Notes: a model not told the origin generated them from the letters alone. A stretch of DNA of 64,000 nt from Szabonella alba (GCF_016765775.1 NZ_JAESVN010000004.1:186001-250000); one strand, 5' to 3'. Positions 9,807-23,519 are shown, counted from the stretch's first letter. Translations and numbers: made by a program.

Positions 9807-10979
9807 TCAGACCCCCGGCGGATAAATCGCAACGCCGGTCAGCGTCTGGTTGACATGCATGGCGCCCATCTGTTCGCCATAGGTCGAAAAGCCCAGCACC
9901 CCATGCGCCCCCAGCAGTGCCGAGATTGCCCCCGTCATCTGCTTTTCCTGCGCCTCCATCCGGCGCAGGATGCAGTCGCAGGCCAGAACGGCGGGCGCCA
10001 CACCGCCCTCGCGCAGTGCCTCCAGCCCTTCGGCCAGATGGGCAACCATGTCGCAAGGTTCGGCCAGCGTCAGCACCAGCCCCTCATCAATCGCTGAAAA
10101 GAACACCAGATCGCCATTCGGGGCGACCTCGCGGATGGCGCGGACATGATGCTGCCCACCGATCCGCACCACGACCGGATGGGCGGCAAAGGTGAAGGGC
10201 GTCAACTGTGCCGGATCCTTGCCCAGCAGCCGCGCATATTCCCGCGCGGCGGGTTCGGCATTGATCTGATGCACGATGCGCCGCGCAGGGCTGGCCGAGG
10301 TGACGACCATGCGCCGCGCCGTCGGGCGCAGATGGTCCAGCTTGAACACCCGCGCCCGGCAATCCGACCGCACCAGCGCCAGCACCGCCGCGTTTTCCAG
10401 CGCCCGCCCCTGATGAAAGACAAAGGTTCGCCCGAAACGCAGCCCGTCCCCCGCCGATCCGCCGAACAGCGGCACCGGCCCCAGCCCCGCCGCCAGAACG
10501 CCAGCCAGTTCATCCTCGCGCAGCGACAGCCCGTCCACCATCAGAAAGGCAAACTCATGCGCCCAGTGCGGTTCACGGTCCGCCAGCATCTGCCGGGCGC
10601 GGATCACCTGACCCGTCAGCGCCTCACGCCCGATGGCATCCAGCCCTTCGATCAGCAGCGGATGGGCGGTGAAATGCGCCGCCGGAAGCCCCACGGCCAG
10701 AAGGCTGTTTTCAGCATAGCCGCCGGGTGCGATTTCCCCCGCCGTGGTGCAGCCGATGACCGGCACCGCACCAAAGGCCGCCTGCGCCGCACCCGCGAGT
10801 GCTGCCGGGTCATGCCCCGGCCCCGCGAACAGCAGGACCAGCGCCAGCGGCCCCTCTCCCAGCCCGGCCTTCAGCGCCTGAACCGGATCGGCGGCATCGC
10901 CCGCCACATGGGCGCGCGGCAGATGGATGCCACCGCCGGGGGGCGGGCTGGGCGCGGGATCGGGACGGGTCCGGTCCAC
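9807..10979 (-). CDS. FIST-domain signal protein
   Basis: This 390-residue soluble protein matches the FIST N and FIST C architecture. An N-terminal alpha/beta part contains V-I-G-C-T-T-A-G-E-I, followed by L-F-G-G-S-A-G-D-G-L and a C-terminal part rich in C-D-C-I-L-R-R-M-E. FIST domains are predicted small-ligand sensors usually linked to signalling proteins. Here the gene is sandwiched between a response regulator (4 bases upstream) and a PAS hybrid kinase (1 base downstream), so it most likely feeds a ligand signal into the phosphorelay. The ligand is not known from sequence. Confidence 0.88.
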   Translation of the reverse strand: MDRTRPDPAPSPPPGGGIHLPRAHVAGDAADPVQALKAGLGEGPLALVLLFAGPGHDPAALAGAAQAAFGAVPVIGCTTAGEIAPGGYAENSLLAVGLPAAHFTAHPLLIEGLDAIGREALTGQVIRARQMLADREPHWAHEFAFLMVDGLSLREDELAGVLAAGLGPVPLFGGSAGDGLRFGRTFVFHQGRALENAAVLALVRSDCRARVFKLDHLRPTARRMVVTSASPARRIVHQINAEPAAREYARLLGKDPAQLTPFTFAAHPVVVRIGGQHHVRAIREVAPNGDLVFFSAIDEGLVLTLAEPCDMVAHLAEGLEALREGGVAPAVLACDCILRRMEAQEKQMTGAISALLGAHGVLGFSTYGEQMGAMHVNQTLTGVAIYPPGV

Positions 10980-10983
10980 GCGC

Positions 10984-11697
10984 TCAGGCCTGATCCGGCA
11001 TCAGGGCGGCAAAACTCGCCTCCTGCACGATCAGCACCGCCTGCGTGCGGCTTTGCACGCCCAGTTTGCGCATGATCGCGGTGACATGGGCCTTGACCGT
11101 GGTTTCCGCGATGGACAGGTCAAAGGCGATCTGCTTGTTCAGCCGCCCCTCGCAGATCAATTGCAGGATGCGCGACTGCTGCCGCGTCAGAAGCGCCAGC
11201 CGAGCCAGCGCCGCCTCACGCCGGTTGCCGGGTCCGCCCGGATCGGGAACATAGCCCTCGGGCAGATAGCGCCGACCGGCGGCCACCGCGTCAAAGGCCG
11301 CGCGGAACACCTCACGCCGGGAATGTTTCGGAACGAACGCCGCAGCCCCCGCCGCAAGCGCCGCCCCGATGGCGCGATGATCGGCCATCGAGGACACCAC
11401 GACCACCGGCAGATCGGGCACGGCGCTGCGCAGCCGCACAAGCCCGTCAAAGCCCGTCACATCCGGCAGGTCGAGATCCAGCACCACCACATCGGGCAAG
11501 GGCACCAGATCCAGCCGCGCCAGCGCCGTCTCCAGCCGGTCCGCCGTGTCGATCGCGGCGATCCCCGCCACGGATTTGAGCGTCATCGCCAGCGCATCGC
11601 AAAACAGCGGATGGTCGTCGACGATCAGCGCATGACGAAACCCGCCCTTTGCGCGGCCGGGGGGGAAGGGAACGGGACTATCGGGCTTTGGCTGCAT
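10984..11697 (-). CDS. NarL/LuxR-family response regulator
   Basis: This 237-residue regulator has a receiver domain with the D-D pair in I-V-D-D-H-P, phospho-accepting Asp 74 in V-L-D-L-D-L-P and Lys in V-P-K-H-S. A LuxR-type helix-turn-helix with N-K-Q-I-A-F-D-L and T-V-K-A-H-V follows at about residues 165-225. The ATG at 11697 is preferred over an upstream ATG at 11757 because AAGGA lies at the right distance. It is the first gene of a three-gene unit with the FIST protein and the hybrid kinase. The cox genes lie downstream on the same strand and are plausible but unproven targets. Confidence 0.9.
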   Translation of the reverse strand: MQPKPDSPVPFPPGRAKGGFRHALIVDDHPLFCDALAMTLKSVAGIAAIDTADRLETALARLDLVPLPDVVVLDLDLPDVTGFDGLVRLRSAVPDLPVVVVSSMADHRAIGAALAAGAAAFVPKHSRREVFRAAFDAVAAGRRYLPEGYVPDPGGPGNRREAALARLALLTRQQSRILQLICEGRLNKQIAFDLSIAETTVKAHVTAIMRKLGVQSRTQAVLIVQEASFAALMPDQA

Positions 11698-11827
11698 CGG
11701 CCTTTCCTTGAACTGCCCCTCAGGGTAGCAGCGCCGCAGGCCCGCGCAACAGGTCAAAAGGTCGAAGCATTTTCCGGGTGGGGTTGCCGTGAGGCACCGG
11801 GTTGGCGGTAAGCCCTCGCGATCTGTC

Positions 11828-11855
11828 CATGACCGGGGCCATCGCCCCGGTCATG
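11828..11855. repeat. 12-bp perfect inverted repeat
   Basis: CATGACCGGGGC and GCCCCGGTCATG flank a four-base loop CATC. It is the strongest stem in the 11.7-12.1 kb non-coding stretch. There is no T-tract on either side, so it is listed as a repeat rather than a terminator. Confidence 0.7.
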
Positions 11856-11911
11856 CGAGGCGGGTGGAATTTGTCCTCCGGTGGCCCAAAGGCCGCCGGA
11901 CAGCACCCGCC

Positions 11912-11939
11912 CGCCCCAAGGCGGGTGCTTCGCCCCCGC
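11912..11939. repeat. 10-bp perfect inverted repeat
   Basis: AGCACCCGCC and GGCGGGTGCT flank an eight-base loop. Together with the neighbouring stems it forms a cluster of hairpins with no associated gene. Confidence 0.65.
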
Positions 11940-12109
11940 CCGGGCAGGCGCTGTCCTCTGATCTTTCGTGTGGCTGGCGGTTCCGGGGCAAGGTAGCGCT
12001 GCGGGCGGGGAAAAGCGGTGCTTTTCCTCATCCGCCCGAACCCGCTGCAAGCACAGCGCAAAACGGACTGGCGATAGAGAATCCTTTCCCGACTCGCCTG
12101 CCTGCCCGC

Positions 12110-15847
<3,738 letters not shown>

Positions 15848-15851
<4 letters not shown>

Positions 15852-17272
15852 CGCAGCAGGCCTTCGTAAAGGGCGGCATAGGCGGACGCACTCGCCTCCC
15901 ATCCCAGATCCTGCCGCATCGCGGCTTTCATCATCGCGGGCCAAAGCTTCGGCTGGCCATGAAGATCACAAAGACGCCCCAGCGCGCGGCCAAGCGCCAT
16001 CGCATCCGTCGGATGAAAGACGATCCCCGTCGCCACCCCTGCGGCCAGCGCCACCGGACTGGCCGAAATCACCGTATCGGCCAGCCCTCCCACGGCCGAG
16101 ACGACCGGCAGCGTGCCAAAGCGCAGGCCATACATCTGGGTCAGTCCGCAAGGTTCAAACCGCGACGGCACCAGCACCGCATCGCCGCCCGCAAACATCC
16201 GGCGGCTGAGGGCCTCATCATAGCCGATCCGCACCGCCACCCGCCCCGGATGGGCGGCAGCCAGCGCCTGCATCGCCCCCTCCAGCCCCGGATCGCCCGA
16301 GCCCAGCACCAGCAGCCCCCCGCCCTGCGCCACGAAATCCGCAGCAACCGGCGGGATCAGGTCGATGCCTTTCTGATCGGTCAACCGGCTGACGACAATC
16401 GCCAGTGGCCCCGGCACCTCCAGCCCGAATTCCGCGCAAAGGGCGGCACGCGCGGCCGCCTTGCCCTTCAGGCTGCGCAGCGAATAGGGCGCATCACCGG
16501 CCTCGGGCGACCAGACGGCGGTATCGACGCCGTTCAGGATGCCCGAAACATCGGCCGCCCGTTCGGCAATCACCCCTTCCAGCCCCATGCCGAACTCGGG
16601 GCGCATAAGTTCCTCGGCATAGCGGGGTGAAACCGTGGTGATCCGGTCCGCCGTCACGAGCCCCGCCTTCAGCGCGGAAATCCCGCCATAATATTCCAGC
16701 GCACCGGAATGGAACTGATCCCCCGGCAGGCGCAGTCTGGCCAGACGGTCGGCGGGGGCAAAGCCCTGAAAGGCGATATTGTGGATTGTCAGCACCGTGG
16801 GCACCGCCCGCCCGTGATAGGCGATATAGGCCGGAGCCAGCCCCGCCTGCCAGTCATGGGCATGGACCAGATCGGGCCGCCAGCCATCGGCCAGCCCCTC
16901 CTCGGCCAGCATTGCCGCCGCCCAGCAGAGTGCGGCAAAGCGTTCGGGATTGTCCGGCCAGTCGCCTTCCGGCCCCGAATAAGGCCCGCCCGCACGATCA
17001 AAAAAATGCGGCGCGTCCAGAAGCAGCACCTCCATTCCCGCCACGCGCCCGCCCCGCACCTCGCCCGGCCCGCCGAACAGATCGGCCTCGCGCCACAGCA
17101 CCGGCCAATCCGCGATCCCGCCCCGCAAGCTGCGATAGGCGGGCATCAGCACGCGCATCTCCCAGCCTTGCCCCGCCAGCGCCCCGGGCAGCGCGCCCAC
17201 GACATCCGCCAGCCCCCCGGTTTTCAGCAGGGGAACCGCCTCGGATGCCACCGACAAGACCCGTTTCTTCAT
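15848..17272 (-). CDS. glgA: Glycogen synthase (ADP-glucose type)
   Basis: This 474-residue GT5 glycosyltransferase adds glucose from ADP-glucose to the growing alpha-1,4-glucan. The ADP-glucose-binding K-T-G-G-L-A-D-V motif is at residues 17-24. The C-terminal catalytic segment P-S-R-F-E-P-C-G-L-T-Q-M-Y-G with its conserved Glu and the later G-T-L-P-V-V are present. Length is normal for bacterial GlgA. It overlaps glgX by four bases and follows glgC after a 76-base gap holding a copy of the dispersed intergenic palindrome. Confidence 0.96.
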
Positions 17273-17302
17273 GTCGCCTCGCCCCTGACTTCATCTGTTC
17301 AG

Positions 17303-17340
17303 AAATATCCTCGGGGGGTGTGGGGGGCAGACAGCCCCCC
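17303..17340 (+). repeat. Dispersed palindromic intergenic element, copy 2
   Basis: An AAATATCCTCGGGGGG head at 17303-17318 is followed by a GGGGGGC/GCCCCCC hairpin at 17322-17340. It fills most of the 76 bases between glgC and glgA, inside the operon, so it could form a processing or attenuation structure in the mRNA. Confidence 0.6.
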
Positions 17341-17348
17341 GCGTGCCC

Positions 17349-18620
17349 TCAGCCCAGCGCGCGCGCCCGCGCATCCAGCATGTCCTGCGTGACCAGCACC
17401 ACGCCCGCCTCGGTGCGGCGGAACCATTTCGCATCCGCCTGCGGGTCCTGCCCGATCACCAGCCTTTCAGGGATCACCACGCCGCGGTCGATCACGCAAT
17501 TCTTCAGCTCCGCGCCACGCCCCACCACGACATGCGGCAGCGCCACCACATATTCGAGACTGGCAAAACTATGCGTCCGGCAACCGGTAAACAGCAGGCT
17601 GTTGGACACCGAGGACCCTGAAACGATGCAATCGCCCGACACCAGCGACGACACTGCCGAGCCGCGCCGCCCGTCCTCGTCATGGATGAATTTCGCGGGT
17701 GGCACGATCTCGGCATAGGTCCAGATCGGCCAGGCATTGTCGTAAAGGTCCAGCTTGGGCACAAAATCCGTCAGGTCGATATTGGCCTGCCAGAAGGCGT
17801 CGATCGTGCCGACATCGCGCCAATAGGGTTCAGTCTCCAGCCCGCTGGTGACACAGCTTTCGGAAAAGCGATGCGCCATGGCCTTGCCGTTCTTCACGAT
17901 CTCGGGGATCAGGTCATTGCCGAAATCATGGCTGGAATTCGGATCCTCGGCATCGCGCACCAGAAGATCGCGCAGAAAGGCCCAGTCGAAGACATAGATC
18001 CCCATCGAGGCCAGCGCATGATCGGGATCGCCCGGGATGCCCGGCGGGTCGGCAGGTTTTTCCAGAAAGGACAGGATGCGCCCCTCCTTGTCCACATCCA
18101 TTACGCCAAAGGCCGTGGCCTCGGCCCTGGGCACGGTCAGACAGCCGATGGTCACATCCGCGCCGGTGTTCACATGCTGCTGCAGCATGATCTCGTAATC
18201 CATCTTGTAGATATGATCCCCGGCAAGGATCACGACATAACGGATGCCATAGCTGTCGACGATGTCGATATTCTGCGTCACCGCATCCGCCGTGCCCAGA
18301 TACCACTTGGTTTCGGCAACCCGCTGGCTGGCCGGCAGGATGTCCAGATATTCGTTGCGCTCGGCCCGGAAGAAGCCCCAGCCGCGCTGCATGTGCCGGA
18401 TCAGGCTATGGGCCTTGTATTGCGTGGCAATCGCCATCTTGCGGATGCCGGAATTGAGCGCATTGGACAGCGCGAAGTCGATGATCCGCGTCTTGCCGCC
18501 GAAATAGACCGCAGGCTTTGCCCGCCGGTCGGTCAGTTCCTTCAACCGGCTGCCGCGGCCTCCCGCCAGCACGAAGGCCATGGCCTGTGACGACAGGCGC
18601 TTGTTGGGTTTCGGTATCAT
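17349..18620 (-). CDS. glgC: Glucose-1-phosphate adenylyltransferase
   Basis: This 423-residue enzyme makes ADP-glucose from glucose-1-phosphate and ATP and is the committed step of glycogen synthesis. The nucleotide loop A-G-G-R-G-S-R-L is at about residues 19-26. [14 protein letters not shown] and [10 protein letters not shown] follow. The C-terminal left-handed beta-helix includes C-I-V-S-G-S and V-V-I-P-E. The ATG at 18620 has a GGGAGGATGCG ribosome site; the frame running to 18809 overlaps glgB and is not the start. Confidence 0.96.
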   Translation of the reverse strand: MIPKPNKRLSSQAMAFVLAGGRGSRLKELTDRRAKPAVYFGGKTRIIDFALSNALNSGIRKMAIATQYKAHSLIRHMQRGWGFFRAERNEYLDILPASQRVAETKWYLGTADAVTQNIDIVDSYGIRYVVILAGDHIYKMDYEIMLQQHVNTGADVTIGCLTVPRAEATAFGVMDVDKEGRILSFLEKPADPPGIPGDPDHALASMGIYVFDWAFLRDLLVRDAEDPNSSHDFGNDLIPEIVKNGKAMAHRFSESCVTSGLETEPYWRDVGTIDAFWQANIDLTDFVPKLDLYDNAWPIWTYAEIVPPAKFIHDEDGRRGSAVSSLVSGDCIVSGSSVSNSLLFTGCRTHSFASLEYVVALPHVVVGRGAELKNCVIDRGVVIPERLVIGQDPQADAKWFRRTEAGVVLVTQDMLDARARALG

Positions 18621-18669
18621 CGCATCCTCCCTGATCGTGCGGGGTCGGGCCCCGCCCTGTTCACTCACA

Positions 18670-20886
18670 TCACCCGTCCAGCCGCAGAAACACCGCCGAA
18701 AGCGGCGGCAGCACCACCTGCGCCGACTGCGCCATCCCGAAGGCGGCAACCGCTTCGGCCTCAACCCCGCCCAGATTGCCGCGATTGCCGCCGCCATAGA
18801 TCGCGGCATCGGAATTCAGCACCTCGGCCCAATGGCCCGGCCCCGGCAGGCCCAGTCTCACCTTGCGCTCCACCGGCACCATGTTCACCGCAACGACAAC
18901 CGGCGGCTCCCCCGGAACGCCAAAGCGTGCCCAGGCGAACCACCCTGCCTCGGCCTCATTCGCGGCAATCCAGCGGAAGCCTTGCGGCCTTGTGTCATGG
19001 CGGTAAAGCGCGGGCGTTTCGCGATAGATCCGGTTCAGATCGCGCACCAGCGCCTGCATGCCCCGGTGCAGCGCGCCCTGCCCCGGCAGATCCATCTCAT
19101 GCCAGTCAAGGCTGCGGCCATGCGCCCATTCGCGCGCTTGCGCGAATTCGCAGCCCTGAAACAGCAGCTTCTTGCCCGGATGCCCCCACATGAAGCCATA
19201 ATAGGCCCGCAGATTGGCGAATTTCTCGGCCTCATTGCCGGGCATCTTCTCCAGCATCGAGCCCTTGCCATGCACGACCTCATCATGGCTGATCGGCAGG
19301 ATGAAGTTTTCGGACCACGCATAATGCAGCCCGAATGTCATCTGGTGATGGTGGTGTTTGCGGTAGACCGGATCACGGCCCATATAGGCCAGCGTGTCAT
19401 TCATCCAGCCCATGTTCCATTTGTAGCCAAAGCCGAGACCACCGTGATCAACCGGGCGGGAGACCCCGGGAAAGGACGTGCTTTCCTCGGCCACCGTCAT
19501 GATGCCCGGGCATGTGCCATAGGCTTCGATATTCACCCGCTGCAACAGCGCGATCGCCTCGTAATTCTCGCGCCCGCCATCGCGATTGGGCACCCATTCG
19601 CCGTCCGCGCGGCTGTAGTCACGATACAGCATCGAGGCCACCGCATCGACGCGCAGCCCGTCCAGATGGTATTCCTCCAGCCAGTAAAGCGCATTGGCGG
19701 TCAGGTAATTGGCCACCTCCGCACGACCGTAATTGTAGATCAGCGTGTTCCAGTCCTGATGAAACCCCTCACGCGGGTCGGCATGTTCATAAAGGGCGGT
19801 GCCGTCGAACCGGCCCAGCCCATGCGCATCGGTCGGAAAATGCCCCGGCACCCAGTCCAGCAGCACGCCGATCCCGGCCCGGTGTGCCGCATCGATGAAG
19901 GCGCGGAACTCGGCGGGCGTGCCATGGCGGATCGTGGGGGCGAACAGGCCCACCGGTTGATAGCCCCATGACCCGTCAAAGGGAAATTCGCTGACCGGCA
20001 TCAGCTCGATATGGGTAAAACCCATGTCGCGGACATAGGCGACCAGCTGGTCCGCCAGTTCCGTATAGGACAGCATCCTGTCCCCAGGCGCGCGCTTCCA
20101 CGATCCCAGATGCACCTCATAGACCGAGACCGGCGCATCGGTGGAATTGGCAAGCGCGCGTCGCGCCATCCAGTCTGCATCCTGCCAGTTCTCAGCACCA
20201 AGGCTGCGCACGACACTGGCATTGGCGGGCGGATGCTCGGACCCGAACCCCACCGGATCGGCCTTCAGCGGCAACAGCGTGCCGTCGCCTGCGCGGATCT
20301 CGTATTTATAGGATTGCCCTTCGGCCAGACCGGGCAGAAAAATCTCCCATATCCCGGTCGATCCGCGCCTGCGCATCGGCGCGCGCCGCCCGTCCCAATG
20401 GTTGAAATCCCCCACCACCGAGACGCGGGAGGCATTGGGCGCCCAGACCGCGAAATGCACGCCTGAGACGCCCTCATGCACAATCGGATGCGCACCCATC
20501 ACCTGCCAAAGCCGCAGATGCGTGCCCTCCCCCAGCAGATATTCGTCGATCTCGCCCAGAACGGGGCCAAAGCGGAACGGGTCCTCAACCTCCCATTCCG
20601 CGCCATGACCCCGGGCGCGCAGCCGGTAAGGCTTGCGCGCGGGCAGATCGGCGACAAACAGCCCCGGCGCATCTGGAACCGGGCGCGCCGGAACGCTCTC
20701 CCCTTCGGTCACCACCTCCAACGTCTCGGCCCCCGGCATCAGTGCCCGGACCTGCCAGCCCTTGCCCAGCGGATGACAGCCCAGAACTGCAAAGGGATCG
20801 CCGTGCGCCCCCGCGACAATGGCGGCGGCTGTTTCCGGGCTCAGTCCGTGTTTCGCGCCGCCGCCTGCCATGCCGCCCCCTGCCAT
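18670..20886 (-). CDS. glgB: 1,4-alpha-glucan branching enzyme
   Basis: This 738-residue GH13 enzyme introduces alpha-1,6 branches. An N-terminal CBM48 pair (about residues 30-230) precedes the catalytic barrel with [17 protein letters not shown] with the nucleophile Asp, A-E-E-S-T with the acid Glu, and S-H-D-E-V-V-H-G. The C-terminal all-beta domain ends at the expected length. The start has two near-identical M-A-G-G-G repeats, so the true start could be either ATG (20886 or 20871). It begins four bases after the glgP stop. Confidence 0.95.
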   Translation of the reverse strand: MAGGGMAGGGAKHGLSPETAAAIVAGAHGDPFAVLGCHPLGKGWQVRALMPGAETLEVVTEGESVPARPVPDAPGLFVADLPARKPYRLRARGHGAEWEVEDPFRFGPVLGEIDEYLLGEGTHLRLWQVMGAHPIVHEGVSGVHFAVWAPNASRVSVVGDFNHWDGRRAPMRRRGSTGIWEIFLPGLAEGQSYKYEIRAGDGTLLPLKADPVGFGSEHPPANASVVRSLGAENWQDADWMARRALANSTDAPVSVYEVHLGSWKRAPGDRMLSYTELADQLVAYVRDMGFTHIELMPVSEFPFDGSWGYQPVGLFAPTIRHGTPAEFRAFIDAAHRAGIGVLLDWVPGHFPTDAHGLGRFDGTALYEHADPREGFHQDWNTLIYNYGRAEVANYLTANALYWLEEYHLDGLRVDAVASMLYRDYSRADGEWVPNRDGGRENYEAIALLQRVNIEAYGTCPGIMTVAEESTSFPGVSRPVDHGGLGFGYKWNMGWMNDTLAYMGRDPVYRKHHHHQMTFGLHYAWSENFILPISHDEVVHGKGSMLEKMPGNEAEKFANLRAYYGFMWGHPGKKLLFQGCEFAQAREWAHGRSLDWHEMDLPGQGALHRGMQALVRDLNRIYRETPALYRHDTRPQGFRWIAANEAEAGWFAWARFGVPGEPPVVVAVNMVPVERKVRLGLPGPGHWAEVLNSDAAIYGGGNRGNLGGVEAEAVAAFGMAQSAQVVLPPLSAVFLRLDG

Positions 20887-20890
20887 TGCG

Positions 20891-23323
20891 TCAGATCGCC
20901 GGTTCGACCGACCAGATCTCGTCCATGTAACCCCGGATCGTCCGGTCAGAGGAGAATAATCCCGACCGCGCCGTGTTCAGCGCCGCCATTTTCAGCCAGC
21001 GATCCCGGTCGGCATAGGCGTGGTCCACCTGCCCCTGCGCCGCGTGATAAGCATCGAAATCGGCGGCGACGAGGAAGTAATCGTGATGCCAGATCCGATG
21101 CACCAGCCCGTGATAGCGGTCGGGCTGATCAGGGCTGAACCGCCCTTCGGCAATCATCTGCAAGACATCCTGCAAGGGCTGGCTGGCCTCGATGGCCTTG
21201 CGGGCATGGTCGGGATCTTCGCGCCGTTTCACCACTTCGCCGGCGGTCAGCCCGAACAGAAAGAAGTTATCGGCCCCCACTTCCTGCAGGATCTCGACAT
21301 TCGCACCGTCCAGTGTGCCGATGGTCGGCGCACCGTTCATCATGAATTTCATGTTGCCGGTGCCCGAGGCTTCCTTGCCCGCGGTGGAAATCTGTTCCGA
21401 CAGATCCGCAGCCGGGATCAGCCTTTCGGCCATCGAGACATTGTAATTTGCCGGATAGGCGATCTGCAGCAGGTCGCGCGTCGCGGGGTCTGCATTAATG
21501 ACGCTGCCGACATCGTTGATAAGGTGGATGATTTCCTTGGCCACCGCGTAACCGGGGGCGGCCTTGCCACCGAAGATGCGCAGGCGCGGCACCCAAGCGG
21601 CATTGGGGTTGTCATGGATCGACTTCCAATGCGCGACCGCCTGCAGGATGTTCAGAAGCTGCCGCTTGTATTCATGGATGCGTTTCACCTGCACATCGAA
21701 AATCGCATCGGGATCGGCCTTCACCTCGCATTCCGAGGACAGCCATTCCGCCAGCGCAACCTTGTTCTGCCGCTTCGCCGCATCGAAGGCCGCGCGGAAC
21801 CCGGCATCCCCGACATGATCCTCAAGCCCGCGCAGCCGGTCGAGATGATCCTCCCATCCCGCGCCGACCGTTTCGGTGATCAGCCCCGCCAGCGGGCGGT
21901 TGCACATGCGCAGCCAGCGGCGCGGGGTCACGCCATTGGTCTGGTTGACGATCCGCCCGGGATGCAGCCGGTTCAGTTCCGGAAACAGATTGGCCTTCAC
22001 CAGATCGCTGTGCAGCGCCGAAACCCCGTTCACCTTATGCGCCATGATGAAGGCAAGCTCCCCCATCCGGACCTCATGATGTTTGACGATGCCCACATAA
22101 TGCGGGCGCGAGGGCCAGGTGCGCCGGTGCCAGTCGTCGATGCGTTCCACGATCTGCATATGGCGCGGCAGGACATTGCCGAAGGTGAAGGTCGCCCAGC
22201 GTTCCAGCGCCTCGGGCAAGAGCGTGTGATTGGTATAGCCCAGACAGGCGCGCGTGATCTCCAGCGCCTCGGCAAAGACCATGCCGTGATCGTCCATCAG
22301 AAGGCGGATCAGTTCGGGGCCCGCAATCGCGGGATGGGTGTCATTCATCTGGATCGCGACATGGGCGGGCAGCGAGGCCAGCGAATGACCCGCCGACAGA
22401 TGGCGGCGCAGGATGTCCTGCAACGCCGCCGAGGTCAGGAAAAATTCCTGTTTCAGGCGCAGTTCCTTGCCCTGATAGGTCGTGTCATCGGGGTAAAGCA
22501 CGCGGCTCAGCGTGCGGGCCAGCGCCTCGGGCTCGGCGGCGGCGGCATAATCGCCCCGGTTGAACCGGTCCAGATCGAATTGCGTGGTGGGTTTTGCCCC
22601 CCATAGCCGCAGCGTATTGGCCCATTTGCCCTGCCAACCCACCACCGGCGTGTCGAAGGCCGAGGCGATGACGGTTTCCCCCGGCACCCAATGGTCGCGC
22701 CCGTCGCGGGTCTCGACCTCTCCCTTGAAAGGGATCACATAGGCCGCTTCGGGGCGGGCGAATTCCCATGGATGCGCCTGCGACAGCCAGTCCTCGGGTG
22801 TTTCCACCTGAAACCCGGCCTCGAACCGCTGACGGAACAGCCCGTGTTCATAGCGGATGCCATAGCCATAGGCCGGGCAGCCCAGCGTCGCCATCGATTC
22901 CATGAAACAGGCGGCAAGCCGTCCCAGCCCGCCATTGCCAAGCGCCGCGTCCGGTTCATCCTCGACCAGCGCGCGATAGTCCTGCCCCAGATCGGCCATC
23001 ACGCCACGCACGGTTTCATCCAGACCGATATTGACGACCGCATCTTCCAGAATCCGCCCGATCAGGAATTCCATCGACAGGTAATGCACCCGCTTGCGCC
23101 CCTCGGCCCAAGTCCGGCGGGTTGACCGGAACCATGGCCCCACGATCCGATCGCGCACCGCATAGGACAGCGCCATGCGCCAGTCATAGCGGGTGGCATG
23201 GGGCACATCCTTGCCCAGCGTATAGATCAGATGGCGCAGGATATCGTCGCGCAGCGCCTCGGCGGGAAGGTCGGCAAGCGGGGCGGAGGTGGGAAAGGGT
23301 CTGTTCACCGGGTACAATTCCAT
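20891..23323 (-). CDS. glgP: Glycogen/maltodextrin phosphorylase
   Basis: This 810-residue GT35 enzyme releases glucose-1-phosphate from glycogen chain ends. The N-terminal K-D-V-P-H-A-T-R-Y-D-W, the central G-N-G-G-L-G-R-L-A-A-C-F and the pyridoxal-phosphate motif E-A-S-G-T-G-N-M-K-F (lysine around residue 656) are all present. It is the first gene of the operon and so lies next to the regulatory region holding a LacI-type palindrome at 23445-23458. The pairing of a degradative gene at the head with biosynthetic genes behind it means the pathway is switched as one unit. Confidence 0.95.
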   Translation of the reverse strand: MELYPVNRPFPTSAPLADLPAEALRDDILRHLIYTLGKDVPHATRYDWRMALSYAVRDRIVGPWFRSTRRTWAEGRKRVHYLSMEFLIGRILEDAVVNIGLDETVRGVMADLGQDYRALVEDEPDAALGNGGLGRLAACFMESMATLGCPAYGYGIRYEHGLFRQRFEAGFQVETPEDWLSQAHPWEFARPEAAYVIPFKGEVETRDGRDHWVPGETVIASAFDTPVVGWQGKWANTLRLWGAKPTTQFDLDRFNRGDYAAAAEPEALARTLSRVLYPDDTTYQGKELRLKQEFFLTSAALQDILRRHLSAGHSLASLPAHVAIQMNDTHPAIAGPELIRLLMDDHGMVFAEALEITRACLGYTNHTLLPEALERWATFTFGNVLPRHMQIVERIDDWHRRTWPSRPHYVGIVKHHEVRMGELAFIMAHKVNGVSALHSDLVKANLFPELNRLHPGRIVNQTNGVTPRRWLRMCNRPLAGLITETVGAGWEDHLDRLRGLEDHVGDAGFRAAFDAAKRQNKVALAEWLSSECEVKADPDAIFDVQVKRIHEYKRQLLNILQAVAHWKSIHDNPNAAWVPRLRIFGGKAAPGYAVAKEIIHLINDVGSVINADPATRDLLQIAYPANYNVSMAERLIPAADLSEQISTAGKEASGTGNMKFMMNGAPTIGTLDGANVEILQEVGADNFFLFGLTAGEVVKRREDPDHARKAIEASQPLQDVLQMIAEGRFSPDQPDRYHGLVHRIWHHDYFLVAADFDAYHAAQGQVDHAYADRDRWLKMAALNTARSGLFSSDRTIRGYMDEIWSVEPAI

Positions 23324-23444
23324 TCAAGGCCGGAGATCCCGGCAGTCGAGCATGGTCAACTCTTGACCGGCAGCACCCCCGCTGACAAGGGAGGCCACCG
23401 TAACATGCCCCAATTGCGACTTTTGCTGCGTCAAAGCGGTTTCA

Positions 23445-23458
23445 TGTTAGCGCAAACA
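23445..23458. promoter_or_regulatory. LacI-type operator of the glycogen operon
   Basis: TGTTAGC-GCAAACA is a 14-base palindrome with one mismatch around a central CG step, as LacI-family operators are. It overlaps the -10 hexamer assigned to glgP (TATGTT on the minus strand, 23455-23460), which fits repression. Near-identical sites occur before both gap genes. Confidence 0.6.
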
Positions 23459-23484
23459 TAGCGCAAAACCGGAGTTGTCTTCAA
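23455..23484 (-). promoter_or_regulatory. Putative sigma-70 type promoter of glgP
   Basis: On the minus strand TTGAAG (23484-23479) is separated by 18 bases from TATGTT (23460-23455). This gives a 5' leader of about 125 bases before glgP. The -10 overlaps the palindromic operator. Confidence 0.4.
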
Positions 23485-23509
23485 GAAGATTTGCACCCTG
23501 GTCTGTTTC

Positions 23510-23519
23510 AAAGCGCTTT
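23510..23519. promoter_or_regulatory. Second palindrome upstream of glgP
   Basis: AAAGCGCTTT is a perfect 10-base palindrome with a central CG step, in the context TTTC-AAAGCGCTTT-CGC. Its centre is 63 bases from the centre of the main operator, about six helical turns, so the same or a related LacI-type protein could bind both. Confidence 0.35.

Larger units (their letters stand above)
11698..12109. other. Hairpin-rich non-coding region between pgm and the response regulator
   Basis: These 412 bases hold no convincing gene; short frames here have no family features or ribosome-binding sites. The stretch contains several strong inverted repeats: a 12-bp perfect stem at 11828-11855, a 10-bp stem at 11912-11939 and an 8-bp stem at 12009-12027, plus a near-perfect one around 11876-11911. 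It must hold the end of the glycogen operon transcript and the promoter of the response regulator. The density of hairpins without T-tracts looks like a mosaic repeat element. Confidence 0.6.

Noticed and set aside
11720-12061. A 113-codon minus-strand frame in the hairpin-rich region
   Set aside because: The frame runs through the inverted repeats, is Pro/Arg-rich and has no ribosome site or family features.
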